The notes beneath the pieces were generated by a model. The model was not told the origin of the DNA. It saw nothing but the letters and a program-made list of their open reading frames with translations, and did not search any database. Of a stretch of DNA of 64,000 nt, positions 54,120 through 62,749 are shown piece by piece (position 1 is the first letter of the stretch; each line of letters starts with the position of its first letter). The position numbers were made by a program, and so were the translations under genes. The stretch comes from Tsuneonella litorea (GTDB taxonomy: Bacteria; Pseudomonadota; Alphaproteobacteria; Sphingomonadales; Sphingomonadaceae): positions 62,001 to 126,000 of the forward strand of contig NZ_JAOAMV010000005.1 in NCBI RefSeq assembly GCF_025154015.1, in the 5' to 3' direction.

Positions 54120-56201
54120 CTAGAGCTTCACCTTCACGCCCAGCCGCACGCTGAACGGCTCGCCCGGCTGGATGTTGTTGTCGCCGTGCGCGCTCGGATA
54201 GTAGTTCGCGTCGAACAGGTTCTCGACGTTGAGCTGAAGCGCGAATCGGTCCGACAGGTCGAGGAAGGCAGCCGCGTCGACGCGCACCCAGTCCGGCAGG
54301 ACCACGGCGTTGCTGATCGAGGCGAACTGCTTGGCCTGGTAGACGGCGCCGAGCCCGAATCCGAGCCGGTCGGTCACGTCGTAACGGGTCCACGCGCTGG
54401 CCTGGTGGCGCGGGAGCTGTTGCAGCCGGCGGCCCGCCGGGGCGGACGTCGTCGCCGAGCGGATCTCGCCGTCTAGGTAGGTGTAGCCGAGGCTGGCCTG
54501 CCAGTCGGGCAGCAGGCGACCGACGAGGCTGGCCTCGAAGCCTTCCACCCGGCTCGAACCGGTCAGGACGGTGAAGCCCGGGTTGAGCGGATCCGCCGCC
54601 CGGGTGTTCGACCGGTCGACCCGGAACAGCGCCGCGGTGGCGAAGAGGTCGGGCGTGACGGCGTACTTGGCGCCCAGCTCCAGGTTCTCGAACTTTTCGG
54701 GCTTGAGGCTCGCGGTAGTGGTGTCGAGGACGGTGAACTGGTCACCCGACTGCGGCAGGAAGCTGGTCGCGTAGCTCGCGTAGAGCGACAGTGATTCCTG
54801 CGGCTTGATCACGACGCCGAGGCGCGGGCTCCACTTGCGGTCGGTGCGCGAAAGCGGAAGGTTGCTCATCAGATTGACGCTGTCGAGCGCGAATTCGTCG
54901 TACCGGACGCCGCCGATCAGCTGCACCATGCCGAGGTCGATCTGGTCCTGGACGTAGCCCGACACGAAGTCGAGCTGCGAGGTCGACGATCGCACGAGCG
55001 GCCCGGCCATCGCCGAAGGGACCGCCAGCCGCCGCGCGAGATCGACCGTCACGGTCGTGGCGCCGCCGCCGAAGTCGATGTCGGTGCGCCGGGCGTCGGT
55101 ATCCTGCCGCCCCGCTTCGAATCCGACGAGCAAGGTATGCGCAGCGGGTCCCGTTTCACCCTGCCACACGAGATTGCCCTGCACGATGCGGTTCTGTCGA
55201 TCGGTCCCGCTGGTGTAGCCCCCGAGCCGCGCGGTCGTCGCGGTGGTTCCCGAGCTCGGCACGACGTTCGCGTAGAAGAGCGCGTAATCGGCGAACTGCC
55301 CCGTCAGGTTGAAGGACAGCGAATCGGAGAAGTCGTGATCGAGCCGGAGGCGGGCGATGTGGATCGCGTTGGTCGCCAGGTTGAAGTCGGGGTCGCCGAA
55401 GAAGGTCCGGTCGTACCCGTAGAGCGGCTCGCCGTTCAGCGAAGGATTGCCGCGATCGGTGACGCGGCGGTCGTCGTTGTAGGTGTAGAACGCGCTGAGC
55501 CGGGTATTTTCCCCGAGCGCGGCCGAGACGGTGGGGGAAACGCCGATGAGGCGTCCTTCCGAAAAGTCGCGGGCGTTGTCGAACTCCTCGTAAGTCGCGT
55601 TGATCCGCGCCGCCGCCTCGGGGCCGATGGGCTGGTTGAGGTCAGTCGCGAGCGCGAAGGCGCCGAAGGTGTCTGCACTGGCGTCAAATCCCACGAACTG
55701 GCTCGCGGGATCGGCGACCTTGCTCACCCGGTTGACCACGCCGCCGCCGCCGCCGCGGCCGAAGATCAGCGCGTTGGCGCCCTTGAGCACCTCGATCCGC
55801 GAAACGTTGTAGAGCGAGCGGTAGTACTGCGCGTCGTCGCGCAATCCGTCGAGATAGAAGTCGGCGGTCGTCGCCTGACCGCGGATGAAGATCTGGTCGC
55901 GATGCCCTTCGCCGGTGTCGAGGGTGACGCCGGGAACGTAGCGCAGGGCGTCGGACAGCTGGGTGATCGCCTGGTCGTCGAGCTGGTCCTCGGTAATCAC
56001 GGCGACCGTCTGCGGCACGTCGATCAGCGGGGTGGGGGTCTTCGTCCCGGTCGAGCCGTCCTCGCTCGCATAGCCGTCGCGCTGGCCCACGACGAGGATG
56101 TCGCCCGGCAAGTAGTCCCCGGGGGCCGAATCGGCGGCAAGTGCGGGAGCGGACAGGGACGATGCGCAGGCGAGCGCGGCGCGCAAGATGGTCGACCTCA
56201 T
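54120..56201 (-). CDS. TonB-dependent siderophore receptor
   Basis: A 693-residue outer-membrane receptor. A signal peptide (about 1-25) is followed by a plug domain with TPTPLIDVPQTVAVITEDQL near 58 and DFYLDGLRDDAQYYRSLYNV near 115, and a beta-barrel ending FSVRLGVKVKL with the terminal hydrophobic residue. The plug pattern matches TonB siderophore receptors of the FhuA/FepA type. The ATG at 56201 is preceded by AAGGA, better than the one eight codons upstream. A Fur-box match lies upstream, so iron limitation should induce it. The siderophore is not identifiable. Confidence 0.9.
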   Translation of the reverse strand: MRSTILRAALACASSLSAPALAADSAPGDYLPGDILVVGQRDGYASEDGSTGTKTPTPLIDVPQTVAVITEDQLDDQAITQLSDALRYVPGVTLDTGEGHRDQIFIRGQATTADFYLDGLRDDAQYYRSLYNVSRIEVLKGANALIFGRGGGGGVVNRVSKVADPASQFVGFDASADTFGAFALATDLNQPIGPEAAARINATYEEFDNARDFSEGRLIGVSPTVSAALGENTRLSAFYTYNDDRRVTDRGNPSLNGEPLYGYDRTFFGDPDFNLATNAIHIARLRLDHDFSDSLSFNLTGQFADYALFYANVVPSSGTTATTARLGGYTSGTDRQNRIVQGNLVWQGETGPAAHTLLVGFEAGRQDTDARRTDIDFGGGATTVTVDLARRLAVPSAMAGPLVRSSTSQLDFVSGYVQDQIDLGMVQLIGGVRYDEFALDSVNLMSNLPLSRTDRKWSPRLGVVIKPQESLSLYASYATSFLPQSGDQFTVLDTTTASLKPEKFENLELGAKYAVTPDLFATAALFRVDRSNTRAADPLNPGFTVLTGSSRVEGFEASLVGRLLPDWQASLGYTYLDGEIRSATTSAPAGRRLQQLPRHQASAWTRYDVTDRLGFGLGAVYQAKQFASISNAVVLPDWVRVDAAAFLDLSDRFALQLNVENLFDANYYPSAHGDNNIQPGEPFSVRLGVKVKL

Positions 56202-56247
56202 GAACAATTCCTTATTGCGATTCATTCTCGATTGCAGGGGCCTCTAT

Positions 56248-56262
56248 TGAGAATAATTCGCA
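56248..56262 (-). promoter_or_regulatory. Fur-box-like site upstream of siderophore receptor
   Basis: TGAGAATAATTCGCA matches 11 of 14 defined positions of the 7-1-7 Fur consensus TGATAATnATTATCA. It is about 45-60 bases upstream of the receptor start, where iron-Fur would block transcription. Seen in sequence; regulator identity is by analogy. Confidence 0.6.
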
Positions 56263-56333
56263 TTCACAACCCCTATCCTGCGTTGGCGGAAGGTTTTTTG
56301 CGCGCTAGCGGGGAAGCCGAAGGAGAATGACCG

Positions 56334-56681
56334 ATGAAAGCGACGATCTGGCACAACCCGCAATGCGGCAAGTCGCGGGCCACCCTGGCGATTCTCCAGG
56401 CCCGCGACGACGTCGACCTGACGGTAGTCGAGTATCTCAAGAACCCGCCCAGCCGGGAAAAGCTGGCCCAGCTTTACCGCGACGCGGGGATCGCGCCGCG
56501 CGAGGGGGTTCGGACGTTCAAGACAGATGCCGAGGAGCGCGGCCTGACCCGTGCCGACGACGCGACCGTGCTCGACGCGATGGAAGCCGATCCCCGGCTG
56601 ATCGAACGGCCGCTGGTCGAAACGCCCCTGGGCGTAAGGCTATGCCGGCCCCCGGAAAAGGTCGCCGAGATACTCCCCTGA
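56334..56681 (+). CDS. arsC: Arsenate reductase, ArsC-type (glutaredoxin-coupled)
   Basis: A 115-residue thioredoxin-fold protein. The catalytic Cys is C11 in HNPQCGKSR, the ArsC motif. The conserved Arg in the C-terminal RLIERPLVETPLGVRLCRPPEKV block supports arsenate binding. Such proteins reduce As(V) with glutathione and glutaredoxin, but relatives of the Spx/YffB branch also exist. No ars operon (arsB, arsR) is adjacent; the next gene on the other strand is a MFS exporter. Confidence 0.85.
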   Translation: MKATIWHNPQCGKSRATLAILQARDDVDLTVVEYLKNPPSREKLAQLYRDAGIAPREGVRTFKTDAEERGLTRADDATVLDAMEADPRLIERPLVETPLGVRLCRPPEKVAEILP

Positions 56682-56688
56682 CCCCGCG

Positions 56689-58041
56689 TCAGCCTGCGCG
56701 CGGGCTCTCGATCACGGCGTCCGGGTCAAGCGCGCGCCAGCCGTGAACGAAGACCGCGGCGCAGAGCGCTGCGATCGTCGCGAAGCCGATCGTTTCGTGG
56801 TGCCCGTAGAGCCACACGCCCAGCGCCGGGGCGACGATGTAGGCCGCCCCGTTGAGCGAGGCGACGATGCCGCCGACCTGGCCCTGTTCCGCCCGGCTTA
56901 CCGCCAGCGACGCACCCGCGGTGAATCCCGGCCGGTAGAGGCCGAACCCCATCGAGGCGATCGCCATGCCGAGCGCGATCGCGTGAAGCGAATGGGACAG
57001 GGAAAAAAACACCACGCCCACGAGTGCCATCGCCATGCCCCACATCGTCGAGGAGCGGGGGCCGAGCTTCAGCATCGGGATCAGGCCCCATTGCGACAGC
57101 AGGGTCGCGATCGCGCCGCACATGAGCACGAGGCCGATGGGCCCGGTGCCCGCCTGGGGATCGGCGCGCAGCCCCAGCCGGTCGAGCACGAAGAACCCGG
57201 CGATGCCCAGGAACGCAGCCTGGGCATGGCCGCCGACGAGGCCCGCCACGAGCCACGGGCGCAGGCGCCTGTCGCGCCACGAGAGGTCGGGAATGTCGCC
57301 TCCGACCCCATCGGCGGGTCCTTCGTCCCGGTCTTGCACCCGCGGGTTGGAATTGGCGCTGAACGGCGCGGTCACCACGTCGCCCCGCGCGGCGAACTGG
57401 GGATCGTCGTTGGGCAGGCTCGCCCGCAGCGCGATCAGCACGACGACGCCGAGAACTGCGAAGGCGAAGAAGGGGCCGACGAGGCCGGTCGCCGGGAACA
57501 CCAGCAGCGGCGCCACGGCGGGGCCGATCACCGTGCCGAGGCCGAAGCTCGACGCGATCAGCGCCATCGCCTGGGTCCGCTCGGCGCGGGGCGTGCGGCT
57601 GGCGACATAGGCCTGCACCGCGGGGGGCGCGGCAGATCCGAACCCGCCGTAGAGGCTGCGCGATGCCGCGAACAGCAACAGGGTCCACAGCGCCGGCAAC
57701 CAGCCGTTGAGGCCCAGCCACAGCATCAGCCCGCACAGCGCGAAGCTGGAGATGAACCCGAAAAGGCCCAGCGCCATCATCGCCTTGCGCCCACGCTTGT
57801 CTGAGCGGCGCGCCCAGATCGGCGCGCAGGTCACCCACAATAGCGCCGACCAGGTGTAGGCGAGACTGATCCAGACGTCGGCGACGCCGAGCTCGGTGCC
57901 GATCGACGGCATCACCGACTGCATCGCGGTATTGCCGGCCGCGGTGACCAGCATGACGACGAAGAGCAGCGCCATCCGCTCGTGCGAGATCGGCTTGCGC
58001 GGCGCCTCGACGGGCGGAACGGGGGCATCGGCTTCGGCCAT
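56689..58041 (-). CDS. MFS transporter
   Basis: A 450-residue, twelve-helix major-facilitator protein. The inter-helix motif ARRSDKRGRKAMMALG near 78 is the MFS signature between helices 2 and 3, and a soluble loop (about 215-245, NSNPRVQDRDEGP) joins the halves. TetA-like drug exporters have this layout; substrate unknown. It ends with a short tail. Start at 58041 is tentative. It is convergent with arsC (stops 7 bases apart), so a role in arsenic export is possible but not shown. Confidence 0.86.
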   Translation of the reverse strand: MAEADAPVPPVEAPRKPISHERMALLFVVMLVTAAGNTAMQSVMPSIGTELGVADVWISLAYTWSALLWVTCAPIWARRSDKRGRKAMMALGLFGFISSFALCGLMLWLGLNGWLPALWTLLLFAASRSLYGGFGSAAPPAVQAYVASRTPRAERTQAMALIASSFGLGTVIGPAVAPLLVFPATGLVGPFFAFAVLGVVVLIALRASLPNDDPQFAARGDVVTAPFSANSNPRVQDRDEGPADGVGGDIPDLSWRDRRLRPWLVAGLVGGHAQAAFLGIAGFFVLDRLGLRADPQAGTGPIGLVLMCGAIATLLSQWGLIPMLKLGPRSSTMWGMAMALVGVVFFSLSHSLHAIALGMAIASMGFGLYRPGFTAGASLAVSRAEQGQVGGIVASLNGAAYIVAPALGVWLYGHHETIGFATIAALCAAVFVHGWRALDPDAVIESPRAG

Positions 58042-58112
58042 TTCCGACCGGCTAGCCGCGTGGGTCCAAGCTTGCAATCAGGCAGCGAAGCTGCCAGTTC
58101 CTGCGGCCGTTG

Positions 58113-58778
58113 ATGGCCCTGTCTCACGGGGTGCCGGACAGGGCGCGTTGCTTGAACAATTCCAGTGATTTCGCGATTCGCCGGGGCGAGACCGCAGGCA
58201 GTCGCCTCGCGCGCTTCTTCGGCCAGTGGGGCGTCTTTTTCCGCGGTTTCGTCGAACATCCCAAGATGGTCGGCTCGATCATCCCGTCGTCGCGCTTCAC
58301 CATCGCCAAGATGCTCGGGCCGGTTAAGTGGGACGAGTGCAAGCTCTTCGTCGAGTACGGTCCGGGGGTCGGCACCTTCTGCCGGCCGGTCCTCGAACGA
58401 CTGCGCCGCGACGGGTCGCTGATCGTCATCGATACCAACCCGCTCTACATCGACTACCTGAAGAAGACGATTTCCGACGGCCGCTTCCACGCGGTGCTCG
58501 GCAGCGCGGCTGACGTCGAGGAGATCGTCCGGGCGCACGGCTTCGACCACGCCGATTACGTGCTGTCGGGCCTGCCGTTCTCGACCCTGCCGGACGGGGT
58601 CGGGCCGGAAATCGCCGCTGCCACGCACCGCGTGCTGCGATCGGGCGGCGCGTTCCTGGTCTACCAGTTCAGCGCGGCCGCGCGTGATTTCATGGCCAAG
58701 CACTTCGCCCGCATCGACAGCGGGTTCGAGGCGCTGAACGTGCTTCCCTGCCGCCTGTTCTGGGGCTGGAAGGACTGA
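58113..58778 (+). CDS. Class I SAM methyltransferase, phospholipid N-methyltransferase-like
   Basis: A 221-residue methyltransferase. The SAM motif I is VEYGPGVGTF near 78, preceded by MVGSIIPSSRFTIAKML, a segment typical of PmtA-like (COG3963) phospholipid N-methyltransferases. A post-I acidic Asp (VIDTNPLY) follows. It would methylate phosphatidylethanolamine toward phosphatidylcholine, but it may be a lipid or rRNA methyltransferase of the same fold. Start at 58113, with no clear ribosome site. Convergent with the DUF-type membrane gene (three bases). Confidence 0.8.
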   Translation: MALSHGVPDRARCLNNSSDFAIRRGETAGSRLARFFGQWGVFFRGFVEHPKMVGSIIPSSRFTIAKMLGPVKWDECKLFVEYGPGVGTFCRPVLERLRRDGSLIVIDTNPLYIDYLKKTISDGRFHAVLGSAADVEEIVRAHGFDHADYVLSGLPFSTLPDGVGPEIAAATHRVLRSGGAFLVYQFSAAARDFMAKHFARIDSGFEALNVLPCRLFWGWKD

Positions 58779-58781
58779 CGC

Positions 58782-59609
58782 CTAGCTGAAGGTCTCGCTT
58801 ACGGTTTCCGGCGCAGCGCCGGTGAGCTGGCGGTGCACCGCGGCCAGCACGGCGAGGAAGACGGTGTAGAAGGCCGCATTGACCAGGCCCGAGACGAGCG
58901 CGTTGCCGACCAGCGCGACTTCGGGTCCGGCAAGCGCCAGTGCCAGCCCGATCACCATGCCAAGGACCCCTCCGACCACGACGACGGCGACGAACAGGAG
59001 GAAGACGAACAGGAACAGCCTGATCGAATTGCCCTTCGTCAGGCGCCAGGACCGCCCCATCGCCGCCAGCGGATTGACTACCCGCTCGATGGCGATGACC
59101 GGGGGCACCATCAGGAACTTCGTGAACAGGTAGATGAACGCCACCAGCGCCACGATGCCGAGCAGGGCGCCCGCGGCGACCGAAACGCCCACCCCGACCG
59201 CGATCGGGACGAGCAGAAGCAGCCCGTAAAGGCAGCTCATCAGCAGCTGGGCGCCGAAATAGGGCAGGAGCATCTTCAGGCCGATTGCCAGCGCTTCCCC
59301 CACCGTCGGCCGGGTGCGGTCGGACAGCAACGCCAGCAGGCCCAGCACGCCGATCGTCTGCAGCACGACCATGATGAGCAGCAGCCACCAGAACTGGCCG
59401 TAGAGGCCGATCATCGCCTGGCCCATCGCCTTGGGATCAGGGTTGCTGGCCTGGGCCGCTTCGAGCGCGGTCATCTCGTTCGAGAAGACGAGCGTGAACG
59501 CGACATAGGGCAGGAAGAAGAATACCCCGGCCACGATCAGCAGCACCTGGCGGTTCGCCGCCAGCAGGCGCACCGCCTCGTTCCACGCCGCGCCCATGTC
59601 GAATTTCAT
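58782..59609 (-). CDS. Multi-helix membrane protein, glycerophosphodiester phosphodiesterase membrane-domain-like
   Basis: A 275-residue integral membrane protein with about six helices. The N-terminal cytosolic start [22 protein letters not shown] is followed by hydrophobic blocks with many Val/Leu/Gly. A segment [20 protein letters not shown] near 190 is characteristic of the membrane-domain family also called DUF975/GPDP-M. No catalytic residues are visible; function unknown. The start at 59609 follows AAAGGG; a further in-frame ATG lies six codons upstream. Confidence 0.75.
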   Translation of the reverse strand: MKFDMGAAWNEAVRLLAANRQVLLIVAGVFFFLPYVAFTLVFSNEMTALEAAQASNPDPKAMGQAMIGLYGQFWWLLLIMVVLQTIGVLGLLALLSDRTRPTVGEALAIGLKMLLPYFGAQLLMSCLYGLLLLVPIAVGVGVSVAAGALLGIVALVAFIYLFTKFLMVPPVIAIERVVNPLAAMGRSWRLTKGNSIRLFLFVFLLFVAVVVVGGVLGMVIGLALALAGPEVALVGNALVSGLVNAAFYTVFLAVLAAVHRQLTGAAPETVSETFS

Positions 59610-59675
59610 CCCTTTGTCCCCTCGCATCAACTTACCGTCTTGATAACCGCGCGAAGCGGCTCCACGCAATCGGCG

Positions 59676-60341
59676 ATGTCGACAAAGCTTCCGCAAGGGA
59701 TCGAACTGCGCGTTTCGGACGAGCGGGTGCCCTACCGGGCCGCGCTCGCGGAGATGGAGGCGCGCAACCGCGCGATCGCCGCGGGCGAGGCGGAGGAGCT
59801 CGTCTGGCTGCTCGAGCATCCGCCGGTCTACACCGCCGGCACCAGCGCGGCGGCCGACGAGATGCTCGACCCGCGGTTCGAGGTGGTCGAGGCCGGCCGC
59901 GGCGGGCGCTACACCTATCACGGGCCGGGCCAGCGGATCGGCTATGTGCTGATCGACCTGTCGAAGCGCGGCAAGGACGTGCGCAATTTCGTCCACTCGC
60001 TCGAGGGGTGGGTGATCGCGGCGCTCGGCGATCTTGGGGTGGAATGCTGGCGGGCGCCGGGCCGCATCGGGATCTGGACCCGCGACGTCGACGGTGCGGA
60101 AGCGAAAATCGGCGCTATCGGGGTCCGCGTGCGCCGCTGGGTCACGATGCACGGCTTTTCGGTGAACCTGTCGCCCGACCTTGCCCACTTCGCCGGTATC
60201 GTGCCCTGCGGGATCGCCGAATACGGGGTCACCAGCATGGAGAAGCTCGGCAAGCCGCTTGCAACGAGCGCATTCGATGCGGCATTGCTGGCGCGTGCCG
60301 GCGAATTTCTCGCCGCGCTCAAGCCCTGCGAGACCGCGTGA
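59676..60341 (+). CDS. lipB: Octanoyltransferase LipB
   Basis: A 221-residue enzyme that moves octanoyl from acyl carrier protein to lipoyl domains of 2-oxoacid dehydrogenases. The catalytic residues are K144 ([10 protein letters not shown]) and C178 ([10 protein letters not shown]). The conserved [17 protein letters not shown] block (about 74-90) is clear. Length is normal. The start at 59676 was chosen from the family N-terminus. Its stop overlaps the lipoprotein start (GTGA). Divergent from the membrane gene at 59609. Confidence 0.95.
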   Translation: MSTKLPQGIELRVSDERVPYRAALAEMEARNRAIAAGEAEELVWLLEHPPVYTAGTSAAADEMLDPRFEVVEAGRGGRYTYHGPGQRIGYVLIDLSKRGKDVRNFVHSLEGWVIAALGDLGVECWRAPGRIGIWTRDVDGAEAKIGAIGVRVRRWVTMHGFSVNLSPDLAHFAGIVPCGIAEYGVTSMEKLGKPLATSAFDAALLARAGEFLAALKPCETA

Positions 60342-60637
60342 CCAAGACCCGCCGCCTGATTGCCCTGCCGCTCGTCCTTGCCATCGCGGCCTGCGGCGGG
60401 AACGACGCCGGGGCCGAAGGCGAACGCAAGACCGCCGCGGGCGAGGTGCTCGGCGGCTCGATCAGCGACGACATGCTGCCGCTCGACACGCTGACTTCGC
60501 AAAGCCCGCCGCTGCGCGAGAAGGCTGATGCGGAAACCAGGAAATCGCCGTCCGCCGAAGCGGCGGACGCCCCGGCGGAGGCGAGTGATCCATCCGCGGC
60601 CCCTGCTGAGGCCGCGGAGCCGCCACCCGGCGAATAG
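60338..60637 (+). CDS. Small lipoprotein, unknown function
   Basis: A 99-residue protein from a GTG overlapping the lipB stop. A signal sequence ends in the lipobox AIAAC (Cys about 19). After that come an acidic region with the short hydrophobic-acidic stretch [14 protein letters not shown] and an Ala/Glu/Pro-rich tail. No domain recognised. A structural or regulatory role is unknown, but co-translation with lipB is suggested by the overlap. Confidence 0.7.
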   Translation: MTKTRRLIALPLVLAIAACGGNDAGAEGERKTAAGEVLGGSISDDMLPLDTLTSQSPPLREKADAETRKSPSAEAADAPAEASDPSAAPAEAAEPPPGE

Positions 60638-60640
60638 CCG

Positions 60641-61750
60641 CTACTCAGCGGCGACCCGCTCCTCGTCCATCGTCGGGTAGTCGACGTAGCCCGCGGGGCC
60701 GGGCAGGTACCAGCTCTTGGGCACGTTCACATTGGGTGCCCACTCGGCGCCCACGCGAATGCGCTCGGGCAGGTCGGGGTTCGAGATGAACGGCCGGCCA
60801 AAGCTGACCGCGTCGCAGCGACCGCATTCGATGTCGGCAGCGGCCTGTTCGGCCGTATAGTCGCTGTTGAGGACGAGCGGACCGGTGTAGATCCCCCGGA
60901 TAACGCCGTCCTGCTGGGGCGTCTCGGTCTGGCCGAAGGTGCCGTCCGGCCCCGGTTGACGCAGTTCGACGAAGCCCAGCTTCAAGTCCTCGCACACCTG
61001 TGCCGCCGCGCCGAAGGTGGCGGCCGGATTGCTGTCGTCGCACCCTTGCGTTTCGCCGTTGGGTGACAGGCGCACCGAAACGCGGGGCGCGCCCCAGACC
61101 TCCACCAGCGCGGTCAGCACCTCGCGCAGGAAGCGCGCGCGGTTTTCCGGCGGGCCGCCGTATTCGTCGGTCCGCAGGTTGGTCGAATCGCGCAGGAACT
61201 GGTCGACGAGGTAGCCATTGGCGCCGTGCAGCTGGACCCCGTCGAACCCGGCCGCCTTCGCGTTCTCGGCGGCCTTGCGGTAGTCCGCGACGACCCGCGC
61301 GATATCCTCGACCGACAGCGCGCGTGCCTGTTCGTGGTCCTGCCGCCCGGTCGGCGTATGCGCGTGACCGGGCGCCTTGGTGGCGCTCGCCGATACCGGG
61401 GGATTTCCTTCCAGCATGCTCGGGTGGACGAGCCGTCCCATGTGCCACAGCTGCAGCACGATCGCGCCGCCTTCGGCATGGACCGCGTCGGTCACCTTTT
61501 TCCATCCGGCGACGTGGGCATCGGTCCAGATGCCCGGCCCGTTGGGCCAGCCGCGCCCTTCGGGGCTGATCGCGGTCGCTTCCGAGATGATGAGTCCGGC
61601 GCCGGCGCGCTGGCGGTAGTATTCCACCATCAGGTCGCTGGGGTCTGCATCGGGATAGTTCGACCGGCCGCGGGTCAGCGGCGCCATGAGGATACGGTTC
61701 TTCGCGTGGATCGCGCCGAGGTCGATCGGCTGGAACAGGGCTTCGTGCAT
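60641..61750 (-). CDS. Old Yellow Enzyme family ene-reductase, NemA-type
   Basis: A 369-residue FMN enzyme. It begins LFQPIDLGAIHAKNRILMAPLTR with FMN-binding RxxxP-type residues; the motif LQLWHMGRLVHP near 95 and the HGANGYLVDQFLRDSTNLRTDEYGG block near 178 carry the substrate-binding His/Asn pair and proton-donor Tyr region. The C-terminal FGRPFISNPDLPER binds FMN phosphate. It reduces C=C bonds or nitro compounds with NADPH. Convergent with the lipoprotein gene (three bases). Confidence 0.92.
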   Translation of the reverse strand: MHEALFQPIDLGAIHAKNRILMAPLTRGRSNYPDADPSDLMVEYYRQRAGAGLIISEATAISPEGRGWPNGPGIWTDAHVAGWKKVTDAVHAEGGAIVLQLWHMGRLVHPSMLEGNPPVSASATKAPGHAHTPTGRQDHEQARALSVEDIARVVADYRKAAENAKAAGFDGVQLHGANGYLVDQFLRDSTNLRTDEYGGPPENRARFLREVLTALVEVWGAPRVSVRLSPNGETQGCDDSNPAATFGAAAQVCEDLKLGFVELRQPGPDGTFGQTETPQQDGVIRGIYTGPLVLNSDYTAEQAAADIECGRCDAVSFGRPFISNPDLPERIRVGAEWAPNVNVPKSWYLPGPAGYVDYPTMDEERVAAE

Positions 61751-61801
61751 GGGCAGTGTTTTCCTGCTGGTTTCGATTGGCAACCCAGCTAGGTGCGACT
61801 C

Positions 61802-62716
61802 ATGACCGGCACAACCGCGCGAGCGGACAAGAATAGCTTCTCGGGGGGCGCGTGGCACTTGGCCGCGCTGCTCGGCGGGAACGTTGCGCTGGCGCTCGGC
61901 CCGTGGCTGGTCCGCCTGACCGACACGGGGCCGGTCGCTGCCGGATTCTGGCGTATGCTGTTGCCGCTGCCGCTGTTCGCCTGGCTCGCATGGCGCGAAC
62001 GCGGGCCGGTCCGGCCCCCGCGCAGGGCGGTGCTGGTGCTGCTGGCCGCGGGCGCCTTCTTCGCCGCCGACCTCGCCTGCTGGCACGTCGGGATCGAGCG
62101 CACGCGCCTCGGCAATGCCACGCTGTTCGGTAACTCGGGCAGCGTCTTGCTGATGCTGTGGGGTATCGTCGCATTGCGCCGGGCGCCGCGCCGGGCGGAG
62201 TGGACGGCGATCGCGGCGGCGCTGGCGGGGGCGGCGATCCTGATGGGACGCAGCCTCGAGATCTCGACCGCGACCCTGGTGGGCGACCTGTTCTGCCTGG
62301 CGGCCGGCGTGTTCTACGTCTTCTACCTGATTCCCGCACAGGCGGCGCGCGCAACGATGGGGCAGTGGAGCGTGCTCGGCCTCGTCTGCGCCGCCGCCGC
62401 GCCCGCGCTGCTGGCAATCGCGCTCGCGCTCGGCGAGCCGGTCTGGCCGGGCGACGCGGGCTGGCTGCCGGTGATCGGCCTCGCACTGTCGAGCCAGGTC
62501 GTCGGGCAGGGCCTGCTGGTCTATTCGATGAAGCACTTCCCGGCGCTGATCGTGGGCATGGCGCTGCTGACCCAGCCCGCGATCGCGGCGGCGGTGGGCT
62601 GGCTGGCTTTCGGAGAGACCCTCGGCGGTCCCGATCTTGCCGGGATGGCCCTGGTCAGCGCGGCGCTGGTGCTGGCTCGCACGCGGGCACCGGTGGGGCC
62701 GCGGGTGAGGGCCTAG
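61802..62716 (+). CDS. EamA/DMT-family transporter
   Basis: A 304-residue ten-helix transporter with two EamA repeats (about 15-140 and 155-290). Conserved-type positions are RMLLPLPLFAW in helix 2 and ATLFGNSGSVLLMLWGI near 105. Small drug/metabolite exporters of this family carry amino acids, sugars or drugs; substrate unknown. Start at 61802; an alternative GTG start three codons upstream exists. It is divergent from the OYE gene across about 50 bases. Confidence 0.85.
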   Translation: MTGTTARADKNSFSGGAWHLAALLGGNVALALGPWLVRLTDTGPVAAGFWRMLLPLPLFAWLAWRERGPVRPPRRAVLVLLAAGAFFAADLACWHVGIERTRLGNATLFGNSGSVLLMLWGIVALRRAPRRAEWTAIAAALAGAAILMGRSLEISTATLVGDLFCLAAGVFYVFYLIPAQAARATMGQWSVLGLVCAAAAPALLAIALALGEPVWPGDAGWLPVIGLALSSQVVGQGLLVYSMKHFPALIVGMALLTQPAIAAAVGWLAFGETLGGPDLAGMALVSAALVLARTRAPVGPRVRA

Positions 62717-62749
62717 CCTTCGCTCGCGCCCCGTGCCGCGCGGCAGGCG